From assembly GCF_026151205.1 (NCBI RefSeq), contig NC_087077.1:8485983-8549982 (forward strand): DNA of 64,000 bases, read 5' to 3'. A program made the translations under genes and the position numbers. Below, in pieces: positions 22,740 to 35,645 of the stretch. The notes below the pieces were generated by a model. The model ran no database searches. It was not told the origin of the DNA and worked only from the letters and a program-made list of their open reading frames with translations. Numbering within the stretch: position 1 is the first letter of the stretch; each line of letters begins with the position of its first letter. The stretch comes from Bolinopsis microptera (Eukaryota; Ctenophora; Tentaculata; Lobata; Bolinopsidae).

Positions 22740-23720
22740 TTAGAATTAGGTGATATGGCAACCGAATTGTGGGTAAACTGGACTCTTGAATAGGGGTTGG
22801 CAACCAGAATGGTGGGTTACACGTGGAATAGTGGTCTGCTACCGAATGTGGTGTCTTCGCTGAGAAGAGTGGGTCTGGCAACCAGATTCGGGGTCTATAA
22901 CTAGAATTAGGTTGATATGCAATCCATAATTGTGGGTTGGACTCTAGAGAGTGGGTCTGGCAACCAGAATTCGGGGTATATAAAACTAGAATATAGGAGA
23001 TATGGCAACCATTATTTGTGGGTTGGATCTAGAAGGTGGGTCTGGCAACTGAATACGGGTCTATAAATAGGATTATAGGTGATATGGCAAACCAGAATTG
23101 TGGGTCAGGACTTTGAAGATTGGGTTGGCAACCAGAATTCGGGGTCTATAAAAATAGATATAGGAGATATGGCAACCATATTGTGGGTTGGATCTCGACG
23201 AGTGGGTCTGGCAACCAGAATTCGGGGTCTATAAAACTAGAATATAGGGATATGCAACATAATTGTGAGTCTGGACTGAGAAATAGTGAGTCTGGAAACG
23301 AATGGTGGGTCATCACTCTAGAAGAGTGGTTCTGGCAACCAGAATGGTGAGTCTACACTCTGGAATAGTGGGTCTGGCTACCAGAATTGGTGGTCTTCGC
23401 CCTGAAGAGTGGGTCTGCAAACCAGAATGGTGGGTCTGCACTCTAGATGAGAGGGTCTGGCAATCAGAATGGGTGGGTCTGCAATTAGAAGAGTGGGTCT
23501 GACAAAGGAATTGTGGTTGGAATCTAGTATAGTGGGTCTGGCAACAGAATGGTGGGTTACACTCTGGAATAGTGGGTATGGCAAACCAGAATGGTGGGTC
23601 TTGACATCTGGAAAGTGGGTCTGCACCAGAATGGGGGTCTCCGCGTATTTAGAAGATTGGGATTTTTGGCAATCAGTATGGTGGTTCTGCAATCTAGAAG
23701 AGGTGGGCAGAGGGAGATTC
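22740..23720. repeat. Minisatellite of GTGGGTCTGGCAACCAGA family, left block 2
   Basis: About 25 units, of two alternating types: one with ...GGGGTCTATAAAACTAGAAT and GATATGGCAACCAT, the other with ...GGTGGGTCTACACTCTAGAA. Numerous one-base gaps interrupt any reading frame. Confidence 0.88.
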
Positions 23721-24399
23721 AGGGGTAGATAGAACGTGGTAATTGTCGTGTTGGGAGGATAATATTTTTAACATAGACTTAGAACATTGAATAGAGGTGG
23801 GAAGTTGCTTGAGAATCTTTGCAAAGGTAGACAAAGCCAAATTATCAAATAATAACGTATGAATTTTAATAAATTAAGAATATATTAAATTGAATGGCAA
23901 CCTCAGTTGGATTTCATTTTTTAACCAGAATGAAAGTTGACTTTAGCGTCTTCAGGATTATTCCTTTTTTTTTGGCTCTGAACATTTTTGCCATTCTCCA
24001 TGATGTTTAAAAGCAGGTGTTTCCTTTATAGCTCCTGAGCTCCTGGTTCCTAAACATTTTGATTGAGCCAAGACAGTTAAATAAAAATTTTTGGATCTAA
24101 AATTAAAGTATGTCACAGTTAAACATCCAAAAAATTAATCATAAGTAGGAAGTATGGGACCGAATCAATGACAATAATAATAATAACTTGCGCTTAAGAA
24201 CAGCCACTTTATTAAAGTAAACGTTTTACTCAGCAGTGTTTAATCTACAGAAACAATATGATAAAAGTTAGGACTGGTCATGGTATCTACTATTATACTT
24301 GAAAATATTTATTAAAATGAAAGGGGGAGCTTTTAAAAATTGAAGAATCACATTTATAACTAAAGAACCTAACACTATAATATGTAGGCCAACATCAAG

Positions 24400-24642
24400 T
24401 CAATGATAAAGTTTTTCAAGTTCATGCTGAGACAATTTGCAATAAGAATATTTCTTTTTTAATGTACAGTTTGTTATTTTAAATTCTTTGTCGAGTATGA
24501 AATACGTCCAATAATGTTTGCCATGTTTACTCTCATCTCCCTTTCTAACTTTCCTCAGCATACAAAACTCTTCCATTGAACGAAATTGTGAAGTGAAAAA
24601 GCTTCTTGAAGAAAGTTGTAGTTTTTTAATCTTTTTCACATA
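24400..24642 (-). pseudogene. Unrecognised protein-coding remnant in left arm
   Basis: An open minus-strand stretch of about 80 codons (YVKKIKKLQLSSRSFF... to ...HELEKLYH stop) with coding-like composition but no ATG. The right-arm copy (about 29,510-29,770) is broken by indels. Product not recognised; it could be the tail of a transposon ORF. Confidence 0.3.
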
Positions 24643-26985
24643 GTCAAGTGTGGTTTGTTTTCACAATTCAAGTGGTTTCATTAAAGTGGTTATTTTAAAG
24701 TAATGTGTAACAATCTAGCTAAATTTTAGTTACTGAGTGCGTGGTTCTAACGTACAAGAGAGACATGTCGCGTAGATAGATTCTCGATCTCCAAAAATAC
24801 GAAATCATAAATTTCACGATTGTTGTTGTTAAAAGTACTTGAAAATCAGAACATTCCCTAGAATTAAAAGGTTTTGATGAAAAGTTACATGTTTGATCAC
24901 AATTACTAGGTAAGTTACGATTGCTAACATGTAGGATTACAAACTAGTCAGTCAAATTCCACATTATTTAAATCAAGTTTAGCTAGAAAGCCCGAAAAGG
25001 GTTCCTTTAATTCAGTACAGCTGTTAATGCAATGTAAAATCATACACATTCAAGTACATGAAGACTGAAGAGGTCTCTCGATTCTAGTGTGGAGTGGCAT
25101 GCATCACACGCACTCGCGTTGGGCGCGTAACTTATGTCTCCACGGTATCGGTTGGTAGCCAAAGGTTTGTTGTGTTGTTGTCGATGTTTTCAAACCTGTA
25201 ACTTGCGCAGCATCTTTGTGTACGCAGGTCTTTCCAATTCTTCGGGGGTAGGCACCTTGTCCTCTTTCAGATTTTTGTTCAGTTAAAAGAAACCTCGTAG
25301 CAGAAGAAGCAGCTATGGGAGTGGGGGCAGTTTTGTTGGGGGTCCAATCGATGGGACGGGGTGGGGGGGGTGGGGGGGGGGTGGGGAGGGGTTTGTTGTG
25401 GGAGCGGCTCAAGCTTGGTTTCCCTACCAAAATACGATTACATTTAGCACGCTGGGCCTTGTTATATGTAATGTGTAACACTTTACAGGCGACAGCAAAC
25501 AAAAACAAAAACTTATGTTTGTTTTTTTTTAATAACATGGTTGAAACAGGACACCACAAGTGTACGATTTCTCAGCGCGCTGTATTTCATAGCAGTCAAT
25601 TAGTTCAAACTGCAAAGGGTCCTGGACCCTCAAATTGAGGCAAAATCAATAATTAGATTAACCTGGAGTGGGATGCCAGAAGGGGCTTTGTAACGTTTTA
25701 CAATTAAATATGTGTTAAAAACTGCGCGGGCGGAGATGTCCGATGGTAGGGTTGATCCCTAAACAAAATTTCTCGTAGATCATTGCGTGGCTTACTATTT
25801 AAAACGTATGATAGTGAATAAAGAGCTTTATATTGCGATTTGTCATTTGCCTAAACTATTTCTAATTTACTATTTCTAATTTTAAGCACAAGCAGATTAT
25901 AATTTTTAGGCGTCACGGCACGCCTGGAGCCCTAATTAGCGCCTCTGCTCGGAGTCTAGGTTGGCATTCTAATACATGTCCTACAACGTAGCTGGCAGAG
26001 TACTGATAAAGTGGTCACATGAAAGAAACCTATCACTAAGGATACTTTCTCAAGGAGGTCTGATGGAAAACTTGAGCGTATCATCTGCTTTTTGGTGGTG
26101 TTTTGAGACTTAGCTCCATAAAAGATGGTGGGAAGCAGCCTTTAGATCCTGATTTGGTTGGAGTTTTATAGTTATGTATTCCAAATGTTCAGAGCTGATG
26201 AATGGCGCTTTAGCCTTCTGGAGACGGCATTCCAAGGTCTCTGTTGCGTGTCCATCCACTGATCGTTCACACAGGTAGGACAAAGTTTGCTTACCTGCTC
26301 CAACGGGTTCACCTCAACGAAGCTTTCAAACCCAGAAACAAGGTAAAGCGGCATTGGTCAGTGTTCATAACAAACTTTTCCTCTACTGTTAAACGTCTTA
26401 TCAAATACTAAATGGATATTACAAATCAGGATCTCTTCATGACCAAATGTGTGATTTAGTGGTAATCATAGAATAAATTATGAAATATCTCAATGCTCTT
26501 GCAAGGATGCCTTTCGGTACACGTATAGAAGGGATTGTTAAAGATAGGCTCCATTAAAAAATCGTTTTCATTACTGTTAAAAACATTCGAGATGGCATTT
26601 AGTGCTTTAGAAAGTTTACTGAGCTCAGCAGGACGGATTTGTTAGCAGTCAAGGCCCTCGATAAGAGGTAATTTTGGCTAAGATTGGATATATACATGAA
26701 GTTTTAAACCTTTAGGATATTGCTATCAACTTGCAAGCAAAAACTAACAAAATAACTCGAGGTAGATCAAGTGAAGTCAAGGATTCTGCAGTCACCCCAA
26801 ACAATAATAATTCAAAATCTTACATAGCGCTCGATTGAATTTTATTTGCATTGAGGGAGGCCGCCGCATCTAATAATTCAACGGAAAGCTAAAATCCATA
26901 AATATGAATTATTTTGTACTTTAAAAATTTATAAGTCATTCAAAAATCTTTTTTATCGCAAATATAACAAAATTAAACAATAATA

Positions 26986-27361
26986 GTGTGTACTTGAAAA
27001 CCGCAACTTTGAACATGATTTTAAACTAAATCGGTTTTTATTTTCGGTGCGCGGCTTTGCTTTATTTTTGAATTGCTCGATGATTAATGAAAAGTAATTA
27101 CAGTTAAAGCTAACTGCAAAAAGATTTGCTTTTCAGAATTCAACAAAATCATAAACAAAAAGGCGGCAAAAATAAAAAATATTATGTAATAGTGATATTT
27201 GGTTGACGATTGTTCAACCATCGAGATCGTGCTTATGCGAAGCAAGAATGTTGTTTCGGCGCGGCGCGTCGAAGCGGCGAAAGTCTCCAATAGTGAAATG
27301 AGCGAAAATGAAAATTGTTAAATATAATTTTTTATGTTTGTTTTCATTTAAATGCAGAAAT
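26986..27361. other. Spacer of the giant inverted repeat
   Basis: About 375 bp with no partner in either arm. Around 27,215-27,290 the minus strand (GGAGACTTTCGCCGCTTCG ... CGATCTCGATGG) matches a sequence at 42,088-42,190, so the spacer holds a piece of a repeat family also found beside the FLYWCH duplication. A 68-codon minus ORF (27,290-27,084) with one hydrophobic stretch (YYIIFFIFAAFLFMILL) spans it, with no other support. Confidence 0.6.
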
Positions 27362-28119
27362 TATTATTTGTTAATTTCGTTACATTTTTTGCGTTGAAAA
27401 AAAGATTTTTGAAATGACTTAAAAAATTTTTCAAGTACAACATAAATTGATATTTAGAATTTTAGCTTTCCGTTGAGTTTTTTTCATGGCGGCTCCTCAA
27501 TCGCAATAAAATTCAAAATCGAGCCTTACGTATGATTTGTGAAATATACTGTATGGCACCTGCGGAATCCTGGTGAATTCTTGATCTACTGAGAGGTTTA
27601 TTTCGTTAGTTTTTGCTTGAAGTTGGATAGCAATATCCTAATGGTTTTAAAACTTATGTTCTAGTTCGCAATCATAGCAGAATTTCCTTTATCGAGGGGC
27701 CCTGACTGCACACATCCGTCTTGCTGAGCTCAGTGCATTTTTTAAGGACTAAATGGGCCAGTTCTCGATAGGTTTGTAAGCGTAATGAAAACGAATTTTT
27801 GGAAGAAGCTATCGATTACAATCCCATGCGTTTTATTGTGCTGGGTGATAGAGCTGTCAGGTTGAGGGTGACGTTGAGGAGGTTTAGCAACTTGTTACTG
27901 TGTGCAACAATTCAGTAGGGATGGGGACAATCGACCGAGACTGGATGTCGTTCTCAGAATGCTAATGGCGCCTTTTATCGCTTGAACATTGGAATAGCAG
28001 AATATAAAGACTCAACAAGATAAGGATCTATAGGATGATTGTTCTCACATCTTGTTGTATGGATTGAAGTTCATCTCAAACACCACCAAACAAGGAGATG
28101 AAACGTTCAAGGTTTTTCC

Positions 28120-28302
28120 ATGACCTCCTTGGATTGTATGGTTCTTTTCATGTTGACCATTTTATTCAGTACTGCCAGGCTACGTTGGTATGGACATGTA
28201 GTTAGATGCAGGACTCTTGACTACCGAGCGAGGCGGCTATTTAGGGCGTCCAGGGTCCGTGGACGCCCTAACATTATTATTTGGTTGGTTGTGCTTACTT
28301 AA
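28120..28302 (+). pseudogene. LINE (non-LTR retrotransposon) ORF2 C-terminal remnant
   Basis: Translation contains ARLRWYGHVVRC ... RRLFRASRVRGRP. This is the RxRWxGHVxR ... RGRP signature found after the reverse transcriptase domain in many LINE ORF2 proteins. The mirrored left-arm copy (about 25,925-26,010, minus) reads the same LRWYGHV-like stretch with different indels. No intact reverse transcriptase is seen upstream. Confidence 0.6.
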
Positions 28303-30469
28303 ATGAAATTGTAATTAGTATAGTGTTAGGAATTGAAAATCGCTATTTTATAAAGCTTCTTATTCACTGTCATTACGTTTTAAAGTAAGCGCACGAATGA
28401 TCTACGTGGAAATTTTGTGTTGTAGGGCGCCAACCCTACCATCGGAATTCTTCAGCAGCGCGTTTTAACACATAGTTAATTGTATACGTTACAAGCACTT
28501 CGTGGGCATTCCCACTACAGGTAATCTATTTGATTGCCTTCAATTTGAGGGTCCAGGACCCTTTGCAGTTTGAACTATTGATGCTATGATACTGGCGGCG
28601 GAGATCGTACACTTGTGGTGTCTGTTTCAACCATGTATTAATAAAAAAAACAAACATAAGTTTTGTGTTTTTGTTTGCTGTCGCCTGTTAAGTGTTACAC
28701 TTAAATATTAACAGGCTGCGTGGAATGTAATCGGTTAGTTTGGAGTAATCTGCTTGAGTCGCGCTCAGACCCCTCCCCCCCCCCCCCCCCTGGTCCATCG
28801 ATTGGACCCCAACAAAACTGCAGCAGCTCCCATGAGCTGCTTCTGCTACCGAGGTTTCTGTTGAATGGATGCCAAATTAAGGAAAGAGGTCAAGGGGCAG
28901 ACCCGGAAGAATTGGAAAACGACCTGCGTATCAAAGTGTTGTAAGTTTACAGGGTGTTGAAAAATCGGACAACAACACAACAGACGTGTGGTACCTAAAC
29001 CGAGTACAGTGGGACATATGTTACGCCGCCAACGCGATGTGTGTGATGCAGGCCACTCCAACGACTAGGATCGGAGGGGGAGGAGAACTCTACAGTCTTT
29101 ATGTAGCATGACGTGTATGATTAACATGGCATTACAGTGTCTGGAATTAAAGGGAACCTTTTCGGGTTTCTTTAGCTAAACTTGTTTTATAATATGTTGA
29201 ATTGACTGACTAGTTTGTATGCCTAATGTTAAGCTATCGTAACTTCATAGTTATTGTGTTACAAACAATGTTACTTTTCATCAAAACCTTTTTTATTTAG
29301 GGAATGTTATGAAAGTTCAAGTACTTATTACAACAACAATCTTGATAGTTGTGATTTGTATTTTGTGGAGATAGGAGAATCTATCTACTCGACATGTCTC
29401 TCTGTGTTGTAGAACCATGCACTCAGTAACTAAAATTATGTTGATTGTTACACATTACTTTAAATATAACCACTTTAAATGTAACACTCTTAATTGTGAA
29501 AAAAAAAAAACACACTTGACTATGATGAATCAAGAGGTTAACACTTTCTGGGCAAGAAGCTTTTACTTCACAATTTGTTCAGATTGGAAGGAGTTTGTAT
29601 GCTAGAGAAGAGGTTAGAAGGGAGATGAAGAGTTAAAACATGGCAATACATGTATTTGGACAGTATTTAAGCGCGGACAAAGGTTTTAAAATAACTACTG
29701 TATCATTAATTAATAAATTTTTATTCAAATTGTCCTCAGAATGAACTTGAAAAAACTTTTTCATTGACTGATGTTGGCCTACATATTTTGGGTTAGTTCT
29801 TTAGTTATTTAGTGTGAGTTCTTCATTTTTAAGCTTCACCTTTCATTTTAATATAATATTTTCAAGTATATTTTGATACATGCCAGTCCTAAACTTTTAT
29901 CATGAGTGTTTCTGTAGATTAAACTGACTGAGTATAGGTTTATCATTAAAAATAGTGGTGTTCTTAAGAGGGCTATTTATTATTTTTATTGATGCATTGG
30001 ATTCGTCCCATACTTCATACTTTAAGATTAGTTTTTTGAGATTTTGTGTTTTAACTGTGGGACAACTTTAATTTTAGATTCCAGAAAATTTTATTTAAAT
30101 GTCTTGTTCAATCAAAATGGTTTTAGGGATCAGGAGCTTGGAGCTATAATATGAAACACATGTTTTTAAAACATCATGGAGTAGGGCAAAATGTTCAGAG
30201 CAGAGAAAAAAAAGGGAATATACTGAAGACATAAAAGTCAAGTTCAATTCTGGTTAAAAGATTGAAATCAAACTGAGGTTTTGCCATACAATTTATATAT
30301 TCTTAAGTTTATTAATTTCATAAGTAATTTTTGATAATTTGGCTTTGTTCTTTGCAAAGGATTCTCAAAGCACTTCTCTCCTCTATTCAATGTTTCTAGC
30401 TATGTTTATAAAATATTATCCTCCACGTCGCAATTACACTGTTTTCTTTCTATCTACCTGAATCTCCCT

Positions 30470-31440
30470 CTGCACGTCTTCTAGATTGCAGAAACACCAT
30501 TTGATTGCAGGACCCAATTCTTCTACGGGGGAGACCCGCTCTGGTTGCCAGACCCACTTATTCAGAGTGTACGGACCTCCAATTCTGGTTGCCAGACCCA
30601 CATTTCCAGTGTGTGACCCACCATTCTGGTTGCCCAGACCACTTATTCTAGAGTCGACCACAATTCTGGTTGTCGACCCACTCTTCTAGAGTGCAGGACC
30701 ACCTTTGATTGCCAGACCTCTCATCTAGAGTGCAGAGTCCACCATTTGTTGCCAGACCATTTTCTAGGGGAAGACTCACATTTGGTTGCCAGACCCACTA
30801 TTTCCAGAGTGTTAGATCTCACCATTTGGTTGCAGAAACTTTATAGAGTGATGACCTCCATTCGGGTTGCCCAGGACCACTAGTCTAGAGTCCCAGACCC
30901 ACAAATTATGGTTGCCATATCTCCTAGTATTTAGTTATAGACCCGAATTTGGTTGCCAGACCCACCTTTATAGGGTCCTGGACCACAATTATGGTTGCCA
31001 TATTCCTATATCGGTGTATAGACCCGTATTCTGGTTGCAGGACCACCTTCTAGAGTTCCAGATCCAAATTCGGAGTTGCCATATCTCCTATATGATAGTT
31101 TATAGACCCAAATATGGTTGCTGACACTCTTCTAGAGTCCAGGACCACATTAGGGTGATATTCCTATTTTCTAGATTGATAGACCCGAAATTTGGTTTGC
31201 CAGGACCTCTATTCTAGGAGTCCAGACACATTATGGTTGCCATATTCCTATATTCTAGTTTATTAGTCCACGAATTTTGGTTGCCAGTACCCACTCTTCT
31301 AAGGCGAAGACCATTTGGTAGGCCGGACCATATACAGTGTAGACCCACCCATGCTGGTTGCCAGACCCATATTCTAAGAGTCCAGTTTACCACAATTGGT
31401 TGAATTCTCCTATATTCTAGTTTATAATAGACTCAATAGC
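30470..31440. repeat. Minisatellite, right-arm counterpart of 22,740-23,720
   Basis: Same units in reverse orientation (TCTGGTTGCCAGACCCAC). Confidence 0.88.
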
Positions 31441-32165
31441 TATATACAACTTTCCAATTTCTCTGTCCCCTAATATTGAATTGGGAAAAAAGGAACCAGA
31501 GAGGGCCTTCCTTTGTACACAACATCTCCAATCTTATCACCAAATATAACTTCCCCCACTCTTCCTCTTCAAAATCCATGCTCTCTACCCAAATCGTCAC
31601 AAACATGAGGAAGAAATTGTGGCTACCTGGAAATTGCCAAGGCATCCTCAACCTAAATTCGTATTTTCAATCAAATAAAAAAAAAAATTTAACATGATTT
31701 GAACAGAAACATACTTGGGAGTGGTTAAGGATCTGATGCTCGGGAAAGTTAACAAGGTTTTGTATTAGCTGCCCACATCTTTACATTGAGAGGGGCGTTA
31801 CACAACCCCTAGAAACCAAATTTGTTCTAACTGACGGTATACTCTACTCCTCAATTAGAGTAAAATTTAATACCATAAAAAATAAACCCAAAAATATTAA
31901 TGACCTAGTAGGTTTGCTATCCGATAAAACTTTAGTCCTACAAATGTACTGCACAGCAAAGAGAAAAGCCATTCAATTCTCTCTGTGAACGAACTGTGGA
32001 CTCAAAAAAGATCTCGAATCTACAAATCCGATCTATTTATAGAAAAATAGTTATTATAAAAATTTCTATTTTTCCCTACACAGTTATAAGTAACTAAAAT
32101 TTTTGTAACCTTAAATTATTTCAGAATTATATCTAGTGTGAATTCAATTAAATAATTATCACATT

Positions 32166-32285
32166 TGTATCCCCCCTTTTTTTGTGTTATCCCTTGTATC
32201 CTAGTATCTGTATCTTGTATCCTTGTATCCTTGATATCCTTGTATTCTTGTATCCTTGTATCTTGTATCCTTTTATCCTTTCCTA
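32166..32285. repeat. (TATCCTTG)n short tandem repeat, right arm
   Basis: Mirror of 21,957-22,042; longer here (about 13 units). Confidence 0.88.
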
Positions 32286-32692
32286 GACTCCCAATTCGGT
32301 TGCCAGACCACTTTTCTAGAGTTGTAGACCTACAATTTTGGTTGCAGACCGCTCTTTAGAGTGATGACCCTCATTTGGTTGCAAGGAACATCTTCAGAGT
32401 GTGGTACCACCATTCGGGGTTACCAGTCCCCTATTCTAAGAGTCCAGGACCACAATTCTGGTTTCCATTCTCTTATATTTTAGTTTATTAGACCCTATTC
32501 TGGTTGCAGACCACTCTCTATAGTGAAGACCCACTATTCTAGAATTTGCAGACACCATTTCTGGTTGCCAGATCCACTCTTCTACGGCGAAGACCGCCAT
32601 TCGGTTCGCTCTAGACCACTATTCAGGTGTGTAGACCATTTTTGTTTGCCAGACAAACCTTTTTTCCCTTCTAGGGCGGAGACCCACCCTCG
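32286..32692. repeat. Minisatellite, right-arm counterpart of 21,586-21,956
   Basis: Degenerate GGTTGCCAGACC units; the end (CCTTCTAGGGCGGAGACCC) matches GGTCTCCGCCTAGAAAAG of the left arm at 21,525. Confidence 0.85.
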
Positions 32693-32726
<34 letters not shown>

Positions 32727-32737
32727 ACCCCCCCCCC

Positions 32738-32817
<80 letters not shown>

Positions 32818-32832
32818 ACCCCCCCCCCCTCC

Positions 32833-32884
<52 letters not shown>
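32693..32884. repeat. Poly(C) block with sparse A/T
   Basis: About 190 bp of C interrupted by a few A and one T; right-arm counterpart of the poly(G) half at 21,098. Confidence 0.92.
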
Positions 32885-34668
32885 ATTATTTAAGACGATC
32901 ACATGTGTTATATTTTGGCTGCAGTCCGTTAAGTTTAATTACATCTCTATTATTATCTCGGTGTGATATTTATAATCATTTCGACAGGCTGTACCTCGGT
33001 GGGTTGAGGTGAGGTCAATACTTTGGGGGTTTAGTTTCTTGAAATCAGACTTCGATGTTGTGTTACTCCAGTCATGGGTTCCCAAGTAAGCTGCTTTTCG
33101 TGACATCCTACAATATTATAATCGGCGACAATATCTCGTTTCATTTCATGAATCGAAATGTTTACCAATTCGTGTGATATTTGATATTTGATTCTGATAG
33201 AGGATCCTGATTCTATATCATAGCTTGTTTTGTCTATTACATACCCCAAACTTGAAGGTTTCTTAGGTTTTTACAGTTAACAACTCGTGTTTTGTTTCAG
33301 GAGCGTGGTGATATCAACGAAGCGGCCTCTCTGCCTTTTGTGACGGACGCGATTCTGTCACATATGGTCCTTCGAAGACTTATGTTCACATACCAGGCCC
33401 CTATAACATCTACTACGGATGTCTTTTAAATGTCCTCCGCAAGTGACAAGCAGTTCAGACGACCAATGTGGCGTGAACTGTATGTGATCTTAAGATGCTG
33501 GCTGGTGTACAGTCACATAAAAAGAAAAATAAGATGATGGTTAAATAATGTTCATTTGATTATCATGCGTGCTATGTTTTATGTATTAGAATTTATTCTT
33601 ATTGCTTAAAAGGAATTGTGTATCATTTTGACATCAAGCTACGTAAACTCGAATTTTCATTAGTGTGGGCTGCTAAACAAGTTTTCGCATTATTTTCGTC
33701 AGTTTTCTTGTTGTCATTATATTGGTGGTTCCCCAGAAAACGAATACACAATCTTACGATCGTTATAAATTAACAAAAGGCTCCATGTCCTGGTCAGTGA
33801 GAACCCTGTTCTATGTCATCAAAACTGTCCGGCAGAAAATCTTGCACCGCATAAAGAATTTGTGCAAAATACTGCGCAAATTTTTAAAACCTGCTACCCT
33901 CATCTCTAACTTATCTGCACATCTACTACACTACATACCCATCTGTCGCGAACATACACAGAGTGCTATTACCATCACTCTACCCCAATCATCCTAGGTA
34001 CTAGCGCTACCCTGGATCGAATATGGAATCGGATTTCTATTTGGCGTTTCTGAAACTGTAAGGCTCCCCCAAAATGGTGGCTACAAACTAGTTGGAACAC
34101 ATCTTGTTTGAATACTGTTTGAACCAAATTCAACTCTCTGCCACAACACAAGCAGGACAAAAATTGTCAAAAATCCGTTTTATCTGCCTAACTGGTTCTA
34201 AATTCTTGACCAGCAAGGGTGTATAATGGGTGTTTCTGGGAGAGTGTAGGGCCACCAAACTTGTAGGAACTATAGGGTCAGTACCAAAGATTCCGACCTG
34301 TTTGGGGCCAGCCGAGGAAGTTTTAGAAAAAAAATTCATTTTTGTTCATTCCGTTTCATTCCATGATCAGGGAGCCTTGGGCGAACAATTTTGAGTCAAA
34401 ATAGTTAGTAAACACCTCCACTACATGTACAATCATATGCGAACTCGGCAGCCCCTTTAACAGACTAAATGACGTTTCTAATGCCTCAAAAGAAACCGTA
34501 TTATCTTGGTTCTCCAATTTCCGATTTATCTTCTGTTTGACGCGGACGCGTACCTGAAACCTAATGAAAGATTAGGCGCGGCAGACATTGTCATGCTTTC
34601 AGCCGCTCGCTACGGGTTTCCAGTTTCAGGGCGCTACGTTTCATTACCAGCGTAGGTGGGCCAACCAG

Positions 34669-35103
34669 TGTAAGAAAGAATATATGAAGTATAATTGAAG
34701 TGGCCAAACATAATGTATTAAAATTTTGTATCAATCTAATCATTAATGAATCTTTGTTCGGAAAAAAAAATGAACTTCGTTATTATTTTATTTGACGGAT
34801 TCGTCGAATGAGTGTGGACGATTGTAGGGGAGTTGATATCAAAAAGATTTACTCAATTCGGGACTCAGGGTCTGAGTATAAGGATAAGACCAGACGTTTG
34901 CACAAACTGATTATGTACTGCCCATTTGCACGCCCACCATGTATCACTATCAGTGAAAGTAAATGGCATTGTGCGGATGCGTGCTCCTCCACAATTCAAG
35001 ATTTTTTGCTTAATCTGACCAAAAAATGGTTGTGTCACCAAGCTCAGAGGCACAATATTAGGTGCGGTATAAAAGATCGAAATTATGCGGCACGCACCCG
35101 ACT
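34669..35103 (+). repeat. Dispersed repeat 'A', right copy
   Basis: Direct copy of 10,236-10,680; starts GTGTAAGAAAGAATATATGA and ends at CGGCACGCACCCGAC. Confidence 0.85.
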
Positions 35104-35645
35104 TTAAAGGTAAATGTGCGGTAAGGGTGCGGTAAATTTTTTCCAATTACTGCGGCAAATGTGCGGCGGATTTTTTTGTCATTTTGTGGGGAATTGTTGC
35201 AGTTTATGTCTTTTGCATTTTCACTAGGACTTGGGAAATTCTAACGTATTTTTAACCGCCGATTTATCAAAATGGTCTGTTTATGTGTTACTGAGGGTGT
35301 TGTATTTTTACTTGCTCTTGTGTTTGAGGATGACTGTTTTCCGAGGCGTGATCCAAACTGATATTATGCTGGAGGACTGAAAACAGTTTCCTCCCAGATT
35401 CGTAAAATGTGAACCACCCTCTGAGCTCGATGCTTGCTGAGATATCCCTTGTTTTCTGTGGTGGTATCTTCTGTTTTTGTATGGTGGAGTTGATGATGGC
35501 GTCACTGTCGTAAGATGTTCGTTCTTAGGAACGGTCCATGACGTTGTGATGTGCTATAGAGTAATCTGATGATGTGGTGAGTTCGAATGATAACTGATAC
35601 ACTAGAATCGAAGAACGGTTAACGTCGGAGGGTTCCATAGCGGAT
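35104..35645. other. No gene; TGCGGTAA-rich stretch
   Basis: Begins with several GTGCGGTAA-like words, then unique AT-rich DNA. Confidence 0.45.

Larger units (their letters stand above)
10681..26985 (+). repeat. Left arm of giant inverted repeat (with 8.7-kb insertion)
   Basis: Reverse-complement counterpart of 27,362-34,668. Matching landmarks from outside in: TGGTGTGCCCACCTACG at 10,681; GTCTGTTAAAG at 10,890; TCATGGAATGAACGGAATGA near 19,693; the poly(G) block at 21.1 kb; minisatellites at 21.6-23.7 kb; the tract around 25,320-25,560; and CGGAAAGCTAAAAT near 26,882. The RAG1-like transposon (10,901-19,595) interrupts this arm only. Without it the arm is about 7.6 kb. Arm differences are mostly one- to few-base indels. 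Confidence 0.88.
27362..34668 (-). repeat. Right arm of giant inverted repeat
   Basis: Reverse complement of the left arm without the transposon. It ends outward in CGTTTCATTACCAGCGTAGG at about 34,637-34,656. The uninterrupted insertion site is at 34,451-34,465. Confidence 0.88.

Noticed and set aside
22740-23720. CRISPR-like regular repeats
   Set aside because: Units are contiguous and degenerate with no unique spacers; eukaryotic minisatellite.
25104-25559. 151-codon minus ORF with a Pro run, and its right-arm partner
   Set aside because: Includes a homopolymer-derived Pro run, and the frame is not kept in the other arm; treated as interspersed repeat.
32523-32966. Pro-rich / Gly-rich ORFs up to 147 codons
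   Set aside because: Poly(C) tract translation, same reason.
10681-34668. Palindrome dismissed as a hairpin-adapter sequencing artefact
   Set aside because: A unique 375-bp spacer and an 8.7-kb insertion with target duplication in only one arm are not expected from a single read folding back. Not fully excluded without reads.
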